Source: a virus | Virus record (IMG/VR): IMGVR_UViG_3300036985_003956 | Location: 1 to 41,230 of that record | Length of the DNA stretch: 41,230 nucleotides | Strand: one strand, 5' to 3' | Shown: in pieces, positions 6,729 to 14,712 of the stretch | Layout of the letters: every line of letters starts with the position of its first letter | Numbering within the stretch: position 1 is the first letter of the stretch | Made by a program: the position numbers and the translations under genes | The notes under the pieces: model-generated | Told to the model about the DNA's origin: nothing | The model's database searches: none | Seen by the model: only the letters and a program-made list of their open reading frames with translations

Positions 6729-6739
6729 CCTCAGCCGGT
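6729..6739. promoter_or_regulatory. third copy of the operator-like motif
   Basis: CCTCAGCCGGT differs by one base from the CCACAGCCGGT copies at 6455-6465 and 6680-6690. It lies upstream of early promoter 1 and no clear promoter overlaps it. Confidence 0.45.
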
Positions 6740-6944
6740 AGGGTATTTGTACGCATACACCGGAGATCGTCTATCCTGGAGCCTCCTGGGGGGTAAAAGA
6801 TATTAACAGCTTTATTAACAGGCTATGGATAACTTGAGTTATTAACAACTTATCCCCAAAATACACGATTCTGCCCTATACCTTATCATTTAGCTGCCAG
6901 CGTAGCGGAGCAGTCAACGCGCGATTCCGTGCGCCATGGTATTT
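6740..6944. other. non-coding control region with DnaA-box-like sites (possible origin)
   Basis: Part of the 406-base gap between the divergent arms (6651-7056). It holds two inverted DnaA-box-like 9-mers, each one base from TTATCCACA: TTATCCATA (minus, 6824-6832) and TTATCCCCA (plus, 6850-6858), in AT-rich sequence. No ORF is supported here. Origin function is inferred. Confidence 0.35.
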
Positions 6945-6959
6945 TATACATACTGTATA
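6945..6959. promoter_or_regulatory. inverted repeat upstream of the late promoter
   Basis: TATACA-TAC-TGTATA, a perfect 6-bp inverted repeat about 35 bases upstream of the -35 box of the rightward promoter. A plausible site for an activator or repressor. Confidence 0.45.
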
Positions 6960-6994
6960 ATATCGTTTACTTTTAAAAATAATTAAGATATTGC

Positions 6995-7022
6995 TTGACT
7001 TTTTTGCAAAAGTGCATATATT
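6995..7022 (+). promoter_or_regulatory. rightward (late arm) promoter
   Basis: -35 TTGACT (6995-7000), 16-bp spacer, -10 TATATT (7017-7022), followed by the small terminase ribosome site AAAGGAG. It is the only clear promoter seen ahead of the packaging and head genes. Confidence 0.65.
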
Positions 7023-7056
7023 AATGCGCATAAAGACACATTCTAAAAGGAGTTAT

Positions 7057-7539
7057 ATGCCGCGATATACCGAAAGAACACAACGCATTAAAGCTGAACA
7101 CCTGCTAAAGCCGATAATTCGCAATGGTTTCAATCAGACAAAAGCCGCTCGTGAATTAGGATTAACTCCTCAAACGGTAAATGAACAATTCCGGCGTAAG
7201 CCCGTCCAAGATATTCTCCAGAAATTTCTTAACAGTTCAAAACTCAAGAAAACCTTAATCGATGTTGCGAAAGAAGGATTACACGCAAATAAGGTTATAT
7301 CATGTAATGTTATTTCATCCGACGGCGAAGGGATGAAAGATGCAAATTCAATGACGAAAGATTTTGTTGATGTTCCGGATCATCAATCCCGGCATAAATT
7401 TTGGCACGATTTAATGATCGGGTCAGGTGCAATAAAAACAGACGGGTCAAAAGGAGTTACGATTGTCAACGTCGTCCTCGGTTATCGATCTACTAATAGC
7501 GCCTTACGGCAAGAAGTCGGGGCAAGCGAACCGACCTAA
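7057..7539 (+). CDS. terminase small subunit
   Basis: 160 aa from ATG 7057 behind AAAAGGAG. The N-terminal helix-turn-helix (FNQTKAARELGLTPQTVNEQFRRKP) is typical of small terminases, which recognise the packaging site and feed DNA to the large subunit. The 3' end overlaps the large subunit gene by 77 bases. Assignment rests on the HTH plus position. Confidence 0.8.
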   Translation: MPRYTERTQRIKAEHLLKPIIRNGFNQTKAARELGLTPQTVNEQFRRKPVQDILQKFLNSSKLKKTLIDVAKEGLHANKVISCNVISSDGEGMKDANSMTKDFVDVPDHQSRHKFWHDLMIGSGAIKTDGSKGVTIVNVVLGYRSTNSALRQEVGASEPT

Positions 7540-8872
7540 TCCTACTCAACAGCGAGTGTTGGACTGGGTTGATAATATTCGCGCCACGCCTGCCGATAAA
7601 CAGGATCATATTCACGTCTTGTATTTACAAGGCGGTGTTGGTTCTGGGAAAACCCGTGCGATGATGGCTCCGTCGATAGAAATATTGACGCAGATACCGG
7701 GAATACGTATTTTGTGGGGCCGCCTAGATTTTAAAGATTTGAAACTCTCAATCATGGATAAGTTTTTTGAGATTCTTCCGACGGAGTTGATTAAAAATAA
7801 ATCGGAGCAGTATCACTGGTACGATATTTACCAGCCGGAAGAACAGACAGGAAGAATATATTTTAACGGGCTTAAAGATTTAAGCGGTCTTGGCTCGCAA
7901 GAGTTTGGGGTTATCATCGTCAATGAAGTGCATGAAATATCAGAGATGATGTATCGTGCATTGAAACGCCGTTGCCGTCAGGAAGGAGTTATCAATATCA
8001 TTATGATGGAGGGTGAGCCGCCGAATGAGGATCATTGGCTGGCGAAACTTACCGACCCAGGAAATGAAAATTACGATCCGGACATAGAAGCGTGGAAAGT
8101 TTCAACTTATGAGAATTGGAATAACTTACCTCGATCATATACCGGATCGTTAGAAACTATGCCGCAGGCGTGGAAAACAAAATACCTCGATGGTAATTAT
8201 GGTTTTCGTCCTGATGGTACTCCGTATTATACCGGATACCGGGAAGCGATTCATGCGGCAGAATTGGAATGGATGCCGGACAAAGAATTGATTTGTGGAT
8301 GGGATTTTGGATTTAGGCATCCGGCGTGTCTGATAACTCAAGTTGATCATCAAGACCGGTGGTGCTGGCTCAGAGAGATTATCGGTACTGACATCACAAT
8401 TCAGAAATTTGCTGACCATGTTAAAGAGCAGATAAATTTGTATTATCCGAACGCGCGGTGTATTCATTATGGCGATCCGGCATCGAAGCAACACAATGAC
8501 AAGAGCGAGCAGACATCGTGGGATATTTTATTGGCAAAGGGGATTTATCTAAAATATCGTCAGTCAGAATATCGACTGCGGAAAGAAATCATTGAACACA
8601 AGTTATCAACACTCAACGCCGGTCGTCCTCAATTACTGGTGGACAAAAGATTTTGCCGAACTGCTAATGATGGTTTTCTTGGAGGGTATCATTATCCGGA
8701 ACGGAAAGAAGGACAGCCGTTTATAATGAAATTTGAACAGCCTGTGCGCGACGGGTACTATGAGCACGTAATGAATTCTGGCGAATACATCGCCGTCAAT
8801 ATGTTCTCCCCAATAACGCAGAAGAAGTCTTATCGCCGACCGGAACCGGTGATGGTAATGTCAAATATTTGA
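7463..8872 (+). CDS. terminase large subunit
   Basis: 469 aa; starts at TTG 7463 with AAAAGGAG placed inside the small-subunit gene. Walker A is GGVGSGKT. The Walker B-like strand is VIIVNEVHE, with Asn where Asp is usual. The nuclease domain begins ICGWDFGFRHPA, with a second acidic motif HYGDPASKQ and a third around DGFLGG. It is the ATP-driven packaging motor and headful or site-specific nuclease. The length is normal for the family. Confidence 0.92.
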   Translation: MSTSSSVIDLLIAPYGKKSGQANRPNPTQQRVLDWVDNIRATPADKQDHIHVLYLQGGVGSGKTRAMMAPSIEILTQIPGIRILWGRLDFKDLKLSIMDKFFEILPTELIKNKSEQYHWYDIYQPEEQTGRIYFNGLKDLSGLGSQEFGVIIVNEVHEISEMMYRALKRRCRQEGVINIIMMEGEPPNEDHWLAKLTDPGNENYDPDIEAWKVSTYENWNNLPRSYTGSLETMPQAWKTKYLDGNYGFRPDGTPYYTGYREAIHAAELEWMPDKELICGWDFGFRHPACLITQVDHQDRWCWLREIIGTDITIQKFADHVKEQINLYYPNARCIHYGDPASKQHNDKSEQTSWDILLAKGIYLKYRQSEYRLRKEIIEHKLSTLNAGRPQLLVDKRFCRTANDGFLGGYHYPERKEGQPFIMKFEQPVRDGYYEHVMNSGEYIAVNMFSPITQKKSYRRPEPVMVMSNI

Positions 8873-8883
8873 GGTGCATAAAA

Positions 8884-10884
8884 ATGAATGACCCACGAAT
8901 AAAAGTTGAACAAGGGCAAAGAAAACAGATCGCCACTATTGTATGTACAGAGATTAAAAATTCTCTGGGAGGGAACGCCAAGATATACGATAAGGCCCGC
9001 CGGTGTGAAAACCAGTATAATCAGGTTACCAAGTGGATGGAGTTGGGAAAAGTTTGTGGAACTCCCTGGCCGGGGGCGGCTGATTACTTTGTCGCTTTGT
9101 CTGAGTGGATTGTTGACGCTATCTATGCGCGATTGATGTCAATACTATTTTCACAAGAACCGTATATGAAAGCGTCTGGTGCTGATTCTGCCTCTGTTGA
9201 CAATCAGGATAACGCTACCGATTTTGTTGACCAAGTATTCCGCGATAAAGTAATGTTGTACGAAAACACGAATTTCTTTTTTAAGCAGATGATTAAATTA
9301 CCGATGGCGATTCTCAAATATGATTGGGTTGAGAATTACGATGGGAAGATTTCAAGAGCGCAGGCAAATACGTTTGTGGGCCCGAATGGGGAACAAGAAC
9401 AAATGTTGCCGGATGATCCGGAAGGGATTTCTCGAACTGCTCAGTTGATTGCTAACGGATATCAGCAGGGAGAACCGCAGGAAGTTTGGACGTATGAAGA
9501 CGTGGAAATATACTCCGGGCCTAAAGCGCAGTATATTGATATCAAAGATTATGTCTGGACACCGGGAACGAAGCGCGGAGAAAAACCGTATTGGGAAGGT
9601 GATCGGTGTTGGTTTACGATAAATGATATGCTTTTAAAAGTCCGGCAGGAAAAGTTTGACGCTGATGCAGTTTCTAAAATCCAAGAGTCTGTAGGCACAG
9701 GATTATCGGGGAATAATCTCATCATCAAACAGCGCGAAACTCCGATTGAGTGTTTCCATTGGTACGGGAGATTGCCTTTTAATACTAACGGAGAAATTGA
9801 TTTAAGCGGTGCGGATACTATCGAGCAAGAGGTTTACTGTTTGGTTTCGCTTAAAGAAGAAGAGCTGCTCGATATTATGACATGGCCGTATGAAAGATTC
9901 CCGGCAGAAGATAGAGTTTATATCCGGGGAGAATTTGAAGAGACAACTGAGTTTGAAGGCCGGTCAATGATTGAGAAGCTTTATAAAACACAGCAGGAAT
10001 TAAATGATTTGCATAACACTATCCAGAATAACGCCTGGATTGCTATGCAGAAAATATTTGTTAAGCGTAAGGGATTGGCCGGCGATGATTATGAGAAGCC
10101 AAAAGTATTCCCTGGTGCAATGTGGGAAGAAGATACTCCCGGAGATATTCGCGTATTGGAAATGGGCGATGTAAAGGCAGTTGGATTTGAACTTGAGCAA
10201 ACATTGCTTTCGTTCGCAGAAAGAATCTCCAATATTTCTAACTGGAATTTAGGTACACAGAAACAACAGGGTAAGGCTACCGCTACAGAGTTTATGGGAG
10301 TTATGCAAGAGGGAAATATCGGGCGCGAGCCGTTACTTCAACGGTGTTATAAAATCCTTTCTAAGTTGTGCGACTGGACGATTGATTATTACCGTGGGCG
10401 TATTAATCCCGGAATGGAAAGGACGCTGAGTAATGGAATGGGAGGAAGAATATTACCTTCTCAAAAAAATATCGGATTATATCAGCAAAGAGGAATTAAT
10501 CCAGAATGGAGCGATGAGCTTGTATCCGGTAATTTTCATTGGGATTGGCAAGGAACGACTTTAAATTCTGATAAGCAATGGAACCTGATGGTTGACAATG
10601 ATCTGATGCAACAGTATATGCCGCATCCGATGATTAGTGGTAATTTGCTTGCGGTGTGGACGATCATGAAAAAAGGGTTGATTGACCGGGGAGTTAAAAA
10701 CTGGGAAGAAATAATCCCCAAAAAAGAAGCTATAATCATGGAGATGCAGAGGATGGAACAGGAAGCGCAGATGAAACGCGCTATGCCGGGCGCGAGTTTA
10801 GGCAGGCCCGTTCCTCCGCGCCCTGATAATGTGCAAGCGGTACAACAGCAGATAGGCGGTGGAAACAATGTTCCCGTTCAGTAA
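8884..10884 (+). CDS. portal protein (P22-like)
   Basis: 666 aa from ATG 8884, behind GAGGTG and seven bases of spacing. The large size, early region (WMELGKVCGTPWPGAADYF), long central stem/wing region and Gln/Pro-rich C-terminus fit podovirus portals of the P22 type. TQQELNDLHNTIQNNAWIAM matches the conserved helix of this family. It forms the dodecameric ring through which DNA enters and leaves. Confidence 0.88.
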   Translation: MNDPRIKVEQGQRKQIATIVCTEIKNSLGGNAKIYDKARRCENQYNQVTKWMELGKVCGTPWPGAADYFVALSEWIVDAIYARLMSILFSQEPYMKASGADSASVDNQDNATDFVDQVFRDKVMLYENTNFFFKQMIKLPMAILKYDWVENYDGKISRAQANTFVGPNGEQEQMLPDDPEGISRTAQLIANGYQQGEPQEVWTYEDVEIYSGPKAQYIDIKDYVWTPGTKRGEKPYWEGDRCWFTINDMLLKVRQEKFDADAVSKIQESVGTGLSGNNLIIKQRETPIECFHWYGRLPFNTNGEIDLSGADTIEQEVYCLVSLKEEELLDIMTWPYERFPAEDRVYIRGEFEETTEFEGRSMIEKLYKTQQELNDLHNTIQNNAWIAMQKIFVKRKGLAGDDYEKPKVFPGAMWEEDTPGDIRVLEMGDVKAVGFELEQTLLSFAERISNISNWNLGTQKQQGKATATEFMGVMQEGNIGREPLLQRCYKILSKLCDWTIDYYRGRINPGMERTLSNGMGGRILPSQKNIGLYQQRGINPEWSDELVSGNFHWDWQGTTLNSDKQWNLMVDNDLMQQYMPHPMISGNLLAVWTIMKKGLIDRGVKNWEEIIPKKEAIIMEMQRMEQEAQMKRAMPGASLGRPVPPRPDNVQAVQQQIGGGNNVPVQ

Positions 10885-11206
10885 AAAGAAACCGTTAAAG
10901 ACTGATGAAGAAATAGCAAAAGAACGCGAGGACAATCTTGAGCGAATGTTTCAAGATTCACTCAAGCTGATGAAACTGGTTTCGATCAAGGGGAACGGAT
11001 GGGAAGAATTTGTCTCATTGCTCGATGATTACATTAAGAAAGCGCAGGATAGGAAATTAAAGACGCGGCTTGACCTGGCTGATGAAAAGACGATTGAGCA
11101 GTTGAAACTTTTAGACCATGAGATTTATATTTTGACGTGGGTCAAGAATATGCCGGGGCAGTTTATTAATATGGTGGAAGAAGGAAGAAAATCAAAGAAT
11201 GAATAA
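10868..11206 (+). CDS. hypothetical head-region protein (112 aa)
   Basis: Overlaps the portal end; ATG 10868 follows GGTGGAAAC (a GTG at 10859 is also possible). Highly charged helical protein (TDEEIAKEREDNLERMF; KKAQDRKLKTRLDLADEKT). Perhaps a portal- or scaffold-associated factor; no family recognised. Confidence 0.65.
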   Translation: MFPFSKKKPLKTDEEIAKEREDNLERMFQDSLKLMKLVSIKGNGWEEFVSLLDDYIKKAQDRKLKTRLDLADEKTIEQLKLLDHEIYILTWVKNMPGQFINMVEEGRKSKNE

Positions 11207-11237
11207 AGTATCAGATAAATAATAAATGAGGTTAGAT

Positions 11238-11420
11238 ATGCCGCTTACAAAGACTGGAAAAGAAGTTCTGGGAAATATGACAAAAGAATACGGAACGGAA
11301 AAAGGCAAAGAAGTCTTTTACGCTTCAATCAACAAAGGGAAATCCGGTTCCGAAGATTGGCATGGAGATGGTACGGTTTTAGGAAAGCGAAAAAAACGTA
11401 AATATTATCCGGTGGTTTGA
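11238..11420 (+). CDS. small basic head-region protein with KKRKYYPVV tail (60 aa)
   Basis: MPLTKTGKEVLGNMTKEYG...KGKEVFYASINKGKSG is a common small phage protein found near portal genes, function unknown. The C-terminus KKRKYYPVV almost repeats the end of the 23-residue peptide at 19676-19747. Confidence 0.7.
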   Translation: MPLTKTGKEVLGNMTKEYGTEKGKEVFYASINKGKSGSEDWHGDGTVLGKRKKRKYYPVV

Positions 11421-11421
11421 T

Positions 11422-11796
11422 ATGAATAATTATATTCTATTTTTTTTATTGTTGTTTATCGCGTACTCAGACTTTGAAAGAAAAATCATTCCTAACTGGA
11501 TTGTAATTCCGGGGATTGTTGCAGGGTTAATTGTCGGACAGCATTATTTTTGGTGTGCGATCATGTTTGGGATTGTGGCTATAGAGTACGGACTAGGATT
11601 GATGGCAGGTGGAGACGTTAAATTGTTTTCAATGATTGGGGCTTTCTTAGGAATCAAGGCGTTATTTGTTTTTTTGCTGACATTATTATTGATGCGGTGG
11701 TGTGTATCTATAAATCGCAAATTTAGAATCGCAGATTTCGCTAAAATACCGGTGGCTCCGTTTGCATTGGTATCAAGTTTGTTTTGTATGAGGTAA
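11422..11796 (+). CDS. prepilin-peptidase-like membrane protease (A24/CpaA-TadV type)
   Basis: 124 aa, about four transmembrane helices. Both catalytic-aspartate motifs are present: YSDFERKIIPNWI near residue 17 and GGDVKLFSMIGAF near residue 72. The latter matches the G-x-G/GGD-x-K signature of A24 prepilin peptidases. The short length without an N-methylase domain is typical of CpaA/TadV. These enzymes cut prepilin leaders at the inner membrane. It lies between head genes, one base after the previous stop, so it is part of the late operon. Pili are common phage receptors; a role in altering or using them is inference. Confidence 0.8.
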   Translation: MNNYILFFLLLFIAYSDFERKIIPNWIVIPGIVAGLIVGQHYFWCAIMFGIVAIEYGLGLMAGGDVKLFSMIGAFLGIKALFVFLLTLLLMRWCVSINRKFRIADFAKIPVAPFALVSSLFCMR

Positions 11797-11862
11797 ACCA
11801 GGCGATTACCTGTTCGCCGGGATTACCCGGACGATAGGCCGCCATAATAAAAGGGGTGTGAA

Positions 11863-12861
11863 ATGAATAAGTGGTTAAAATTCTTAGCTAATATCTACCG
11901 AGACGTTAGAGGTGAGGGAGAAGGCGATCCCGGTGGTGCAGGTTCAAACGGACAAGGCGATGCTTCCGGTGATCCCGGAGCGGGCGCGCCCCCGAATGGA
12001 ATAGATGGTGCAGGAGGGAATCAGGGAACAGGAGACGGTGGACAAGGTGGAGACATCCCCATTAATCCTAAGTACGGTGATTTCGGAGATTCTCCCAAAA
12101 CGATTGAGGAAGCACAGGCGTTGCTTGATAAGCTGTACGGTGAACATTCAAAAATCAAGCCGGAGTTTGAAAATTTGCGGGGAAAAACTCAGGCAACTGA
12201 GCGGAACCTTGCAAATCTTCGCAAAACTCTAAACGCTCATGGGATTCAGGCTTTAACCGATGAAGAAGGGAATTTGCGCCTTGAGGTTGTTAAACAACAG
12301 ACTGCTCAGCAAAAACGGTTTACGGATGCGCACAAAAATGAGCTTTATCGTTTTTTTGCTACTCCAGAAGCCGGGGAGAAGTTTGTTAATATCCTTACCG
12401 CTATGGTGCAGGATCATTTTGATGAATCCTATAACGGCAGGCAAAAACAATATCAGGAACAAATGACCCAACAGTCCGTATTTAGGCAAGCGCAGACTCA
12501 TTCCAATAATTTAATGCTTTCTTACTTCCCGCAGTTGGATGTTGCGAAGAAGGAAGGGTTTGATGAGAGTTTTTATTCCCGCGCTACAGAAATATGGCAG
12601 GAGAAATTTTCAAAAGAACCCCGCGGAGAATTATTGGCGGCGCTTGAAGCGGCTAAAGAACTGAATATCATTCCTCAAGCGGTAAGTGCGGCAAAAAAAG
12701 AAGGGTTCAAACAAGGACAGGCAGGTAAAAAGATTATCGGGCCTGTTGGCGGTGGAAAAATGGGAGGAAGCGGGACAGGAGGGAAATTAACTTCTGAGCA
12801 ATATTCTCAGCTTACTCCAGAGAAACAAGTTGAATACGACAAAAAAACATTGGGTTTATAA
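11863..12861 (+). CDS. scaffolding-type head assembly protein
   Basis: 332 aa, between portal and coat genes. The Gly-rich, low-complexity region at residues ~18-60 is followed by a charged coiled-coil core (EEAQALLDKLYGEHSKIKPEFENLRGK) and a basic, Gly-rich C-terminus with KKEGFKQGQAGKK. This composition and position are usual for phage scaffolds, which template procapsid assembly. AGGGGTG precedes the ATG. No sequence-level family call. Confidence 0.75.
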   Translation: MNKWLKFLANIYRDVRGEGEGDPGGAGSNGQGDASGDPGAGAPPNGIDGAGGNQGTGDGGQGGDIPINPKYGDFGDSPKTIEEAQALLDKLYGEHSKIKPEFENLRGKTQATERNLANLRKTLNAHGIQALTDEEGNLRLEVVKQQTAQQKRFTDAHKNELYRFFATPEAGEKFVNILTAMVQDHFDESYNGRQKQYQEQMTQQSVFRQAQTHSNNLMLSYFPQLDVAKKEGFDESFYSRATEIWQEKFSKEPRGELLAALEAAKELNIIPQAVSAAKKEGFKQGQAGKKIIGPVGGGKMGGSGTGGKLTSEQYSQLTPEKQVEYDKKTLGL

Positions 12862-12872
12862 TGGGAGGCACT

Positions 12873-14192
12873 ATGTTTGCTTGGTTAAGAGGAGTATATG
12901 CGATACTGAAAGACCAGGCCGGATGGACTACAGAAATGTCAGTTACCGGAATTGCTGAGGTTGATGCGGCAATCCCGGAATACTGGGCGACTTCTATTTT
13001 TAAAGATGGAAACCGCGAAAGTTTCTGGGGTTCTTTGTCCGGTGGGGAAGGTACGTTTATGCCCGTAATTGATAAAACAGGTCAGCTCAAAAACAATGGC
13101 GATCTGCTTCATATCAATATCATCGAACATTTAATGGGTTCGGGCGTAACGGGTGAAAGTGTTTTGAAGGGGAACGAAGAAAAAATGGGAATCGGTCAGA
13201 TGACAATCACTGCCGACATCGTACGCCACGCGGTTTCTATATCCCGCAAGGCTACGAAACAGGCTAATTTCGATACTATCCAGCAGATTAAACCTTTGAT
13301 TAAAGACTGGATGGCACGGAGATTAGATTCTGATGGATTTTCTGCGTTTATTGACGCTTCCGGGATTGACACGGTTTACGCTAACTCGAAAACTTCTGTT
13401 GGTACGCTTAATGCTACCGATGGAGATAGATTCGGGCCTAACGAAATCGGATTAATTTCTCTGGCGTTGAAACGGTTAGGAGCATTACCGCTTAAAACCG
13501 GGAAAGTCAATGGCCGCACCATTCCTGTTTACGGATGTGTTTTCGGAGAAGTCGAGGATTACTGGCTTAACCAGAATACGTCGTTTGTAAACCAGATCAG
13601 GGATTCGTGGGAACGGTTCAAGGGAGATAATGGAGAACATCCGCTTTTCCGGGGAGCAGTAGGGATTTACAAGAACGTGCTTTTGTATCCTTACTACGGA
13701 AACCTGGATTTACCGCAGGGTACTCCGTTACGTCCTGAGACAACGCTTTCTGCGACTCTGGTTACTGCAGGAACAACGGCGTATGTTGGAGTGGCGGCTG
13801 ATGCTAACACCAAAGCTGATTACACCGCGTTTTTCGCTTCTGCTGGTTCGTTACAGATAGAAGATGAGATAATCTCTTATTCTGGAAAAACTGTTTCTAC
13901 GTTTACCGGATTAACGAGAGGTGTATCAAGTACAACTGGCGCACAGCATACAGCCGGTGCTTTGGTTACTCAGCGTAATGTTTCAACTGTAATCGGGTTT
14001 GGCGCACAGGCTCTTGTCCGGGCAATGCCGGAAGAAGCTGAGCCGATTGGCGAGAAAGACGATTACGGCGAACAGATCGGGTTGGGAGTAAGGGCGTACT
14101 ATGGTTACAAGGTACGCTATTCAAAACGGCGCGCGAAGCCGGCAGCGGCAGTATTGCTGAAATGTATTTCCGATAACCCTGGAACAGTATAA
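12873..14192 (+). CDS. major capsid protein (N4-gp56 / DUF4043-like)
   Basis: 439 aa from ATG 12873 behind GGGAGG. GSGVTGESVLKGNEEKM and ADIVRHAVSISRK are the conserved core of N4 gp56/DUF4043 coat proteins. A segment at about residues 290-370 (SLQIEDEIISYSGKTVSTF..., HTAGALVTQRN) looks like an inserted beta-rich surface domain. An in-frame ATG at 12861 lacks a ribosome site. It forms the HK97-fold icosahedral shell. Confidence 0.85.
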   Translation: MFAWLRGVYAILKDQAGWTTEMSVTGIAEVDAAIPEYWATSIFKDGNRESFWGSLSGGEGTFMPVIDKTGQLKNNGDLLHINIIEHLMGSGVTGESVLKGNEEKMGIGQMTITADIVRHAVSISRKATKQANFDTIQQIKPLIKDWMARRLDSDGFSAFIDASGIDTVYANSKTSVGTLNATDGDRFGPNEIGLISLALKRLGALPLKTGKVNGRTIPVYGCVFGEVEDYWLNQNTSFVNQIRDSWERFKGDNGEHPLFRGAVGIYKNVLLYPYYGNLDLPQGTPLRPETTLSATLVTAGTTAYVGVAADANTKADYTAFFASAGSLQIEDEIISYSGKTVSTFTGLTRGVSSTTGAQHTAGALVTQRNVSTVIGFGAQALVRAMPEEAEPIGEKDDYGEQIGLGVRAYYGYKVRYSKRRAKPAAAVLLKCISDNPGTV

Positions 14193-14205
14193 CATGGAGG
14201 ATAAA

Positions 14206-14664
14206 ATGAAAAAGTTTTCGTTCGTTTTAAGCCTCTTGATGGTGTTTTTACTGTCAACGGGTGCGTTTGCGGCTACAAAGGCAAGTCGTGCCGTTGTAAG
14301 TTCGGGGGTTGAACAGGTGGTAGGACTGGGAGATTTATCTTCTGGAGATACTGCCGAAGTCAATTCCGTGGGCGGAGTTGCTACCACGAGGAAAGCGGTT
14401 GCGGTTACATCGCAAATGGGAGATGCTTTGGTTTATACCGGAGCTTGCTATATTCAGGGGATACAGATATCAGGTGCTACGGCAGGGGATTCTTTAGCAG
14501 TATATGATGCAGTATCTGCTACGGGAACTCCGAAATATGATCCCCGGATAGCGGCTAATACGTCATCGGTAACAGTTGATGGTTTCGGTGCTCCGTTTAC
14601 GACTGGGATATACGTTGACGCATCTGCTGCAACTATGTTTTCTACAGTGATATACGACTATTAA
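14206..14664 (+). CDS. secreted protein of unknown function (152 aa)
   Basis: Start 14206 is fixed by GGAGG five bases upstream. Clear Sec signal peptide (KKFSFVLSLLMVFLLSTGAFAA) with likely cleavage after AFA. The mature part is Gly/Ser/Thr/Val-rich and probably beta. It sits where podoviruses often carry head-decoration genes, but the signal peptide argues for export. Ends just before a terminator. Confidence 0.75.
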   Translation: MKKFSFVLSLLMVFLLSTGAFAATKASRAVVSSGVEQVVGLGDLSSGDTAEVNSVGGVATTRKAVAVTSQMGDALVYTGACYIQGIQISGATAGDSLAVYDAVSATGTPKYDPRIAANTSSVTVDGFGAPFTTGIYVDASAATMFSTVIYDY

Positions 14665-14676
14665 CAAACAGTGAGG

Positions 14677-14709
14677 CCGGGAGCGGGGGCAATCCGCTTC
14701 CGGTTTTTT
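14677..14709 (+). terminator. rho-independent terminator
   Basis: Stem CCGGGAGCGG / CCGCTTCCGG (10 bp with one G-U), 7-base loop, then six T's at 14704-14709. It separates the head block from the membrane and surface block. Confidence 0.8.
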
Positions 14710-14712
14710 AAA

